From LMUY01 sp964246185 (GTDB taxonomy: Bacteria; Pseudomonadota; Alphaproteobacteria; Acetobacterales; Acetobacteraceae), in assembly GCA_964246185.1 (NCBI GenBank), contig CAXTPP010000164.1:1-6675 (forward strand): DNA of 6,675 nt, in the 5' to 3' direction. Made by a program: the position numbers and the translations under genes. How positions within the stretch are numbered: position 1 is the first letter of the stretch; each line of letters starts with the position of its first letter. This document shows, in pieces, positions 6,170-6,675 of this stretch. Under the pieces are notes generated by a model. The model ran no database searches, was not told the origin of the DNA, and saw only the letters and a list, made by a program, of their open reading frames with translations.

Positions 6170-6675
6170 ATGAACTACCGCTCATACCAGCAGATCGATC
6201 GCCGCAAGTCCCGCCTGATCCATGTCGGCCGCGTGCCGGTGGGCGGCGACTCGCCGGTGACGGTGCAGACCATGACCAACACGCTGACCACGGACGTGGC
6301 CGGAACGGTGGCGCAGATCCGCAGGTCGGAGAAGGCGGGCGTCGACATCGTCCGCGTGTCCTGCCCCGACCAGGAGAGCGCCCTGGCCCTGAAGGAGATC
6401 GTGGCGCAGGTGGACGTGCCGATCGTGGCGGACATCCATTTCCACTACAGGCGCGCTATCGAGGCGGCCCAGAGCGGGGCGGCCTGCCTGCGCATCAACC
6501 CGGGCAACATCGGCAGCGCCGAGCGGGTGCGCGAGGTGATCCGCGCCGCCAAGGACCATGGCTGCTCCATGCGCATCGGCGTGAACGCGGGCAGCCTGGA
6601 GCGCCACCTGCTGGAGAAATACGGCGAGCCGAACCCGGAGGCGCTGGTCGAGAGCGCGCTGGAGCACGCCAAGAT
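6170..6675 (+). CDS. ispG: 4-hydroxy-3-methylbut-2-enyl diphosphate synthase IspG (GcpE), 5' part
   Basis: IspG is an iron-sulfur enzyme of the MEP pathway. It reductively converts 2-C-methyl-D-erythritol 2,4-cyclodiphosphate to HMBPP, feeding isoprenoids such as the undecaprenyl and ubiquinone side chains. Starting at ATG 6170, 168 full codons are visible with no stop before the edge. Conserved family stretches are VTVQTMTNTLTTDV (about 30-43), GVDIVRVSCPDQESALALK (about 57-75), VPIVADIHFHYRRAIEAA (about 83-100), AACLRINPGNIG (about 104-115) and MRIGVNAGSLE (about 131-141). The TIM-barrel half is thus present, while the C-terminal cysteines that hold the 4Fe-4S cluster lie beyond the window and cannot be checked. 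GGAG at 6157-6160, nine bases before the ATG, is a good ribosome site and fixes the start. It is probably cotranscribed with the rodZ-like gene. Confidence 0.95.
   Translation, partial: MNYRSYQQIDRRKSRLIHVGRVPVGGDSPVTVQTMTNTLTTDVAGTVAQIRRSEKAGVDIVRVSCPDQESALALKEIVAQVDVPIVADIHFHYRRAIEAAQSGAACLRINPGNIGSAERVREVIRAAKDHGCSMRIGVNAGSLERHLLEKYGEPNPEALVESALEHAK

Overview
The window is GC-rich chromosomal DNA with almost no space between genes. It suggests an alphaproteobacterium, most likely in the Rhodospirillales/Acetobacteraceae. The grounds are a ubiG gene diverging from lysC, a nearby ptsP for the nitrogen-type phosphotransferase system, and an isoprenoid MEP-pathway gene (ispG) next to a RodZ-like gene. 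The assignment rests on gene order and protein character, not on a database search.

Left edge (1-460, minus strand): the 5' part of ubiG (ubiquinone biosynthesis O-methyltransferase), running off the window. Its N-terminus carries a translated 33-bp tandem repeat. A 65-bp gap (461-525) separates it from the divergent plus-strand genes.

Centre (526-5061, plus strand): a tight three-gene block. It holds lysC (aspartate kinase with two ACT domains), an FMN-dependent nitronate monooxygenase/FabK-type protein whose start overlaps the lysC stop, and ptsP (enzyme I of the nitrogen PTS, with an N-terminal GAF domain), which starts 2 bp after the previous stop. The spacing implies one transcript with translational coupling. 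LysC commits aspartate to Lys/Thr/Met/DAP synthesis. PtsP links nitrogen status to regulation through a phosphorelay. The flavoprotein's substrate cannot be read from sequence.

Right side (5062-6675, plus strand): a 130-bp gap with a possible RNA hairpin, weak promoter-like hexamers and a 25-codon ORF that overlaps the next start. Then come a RodZ-like membrane-anchored helix-turn-helix protein and, 27 bp later, the 5' part of ispG (MEP pathway), cut by the window end. RodZ next to ispG is an arrangement also known from E. coli.

I see no rRNA, tRNA, CRISPR array, insertion sequence, phage gene or toxin-antitoxin module. All six genes are ordinary core metabolism, regulation or cell-shape genes. 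The points worth a second look are local: the ubiG repeat, an altered phospho-histidine loop in PtsP, the inserted flavoprotein gene and the structured ptsP-rodZ gap. I found no convincing new biological system.
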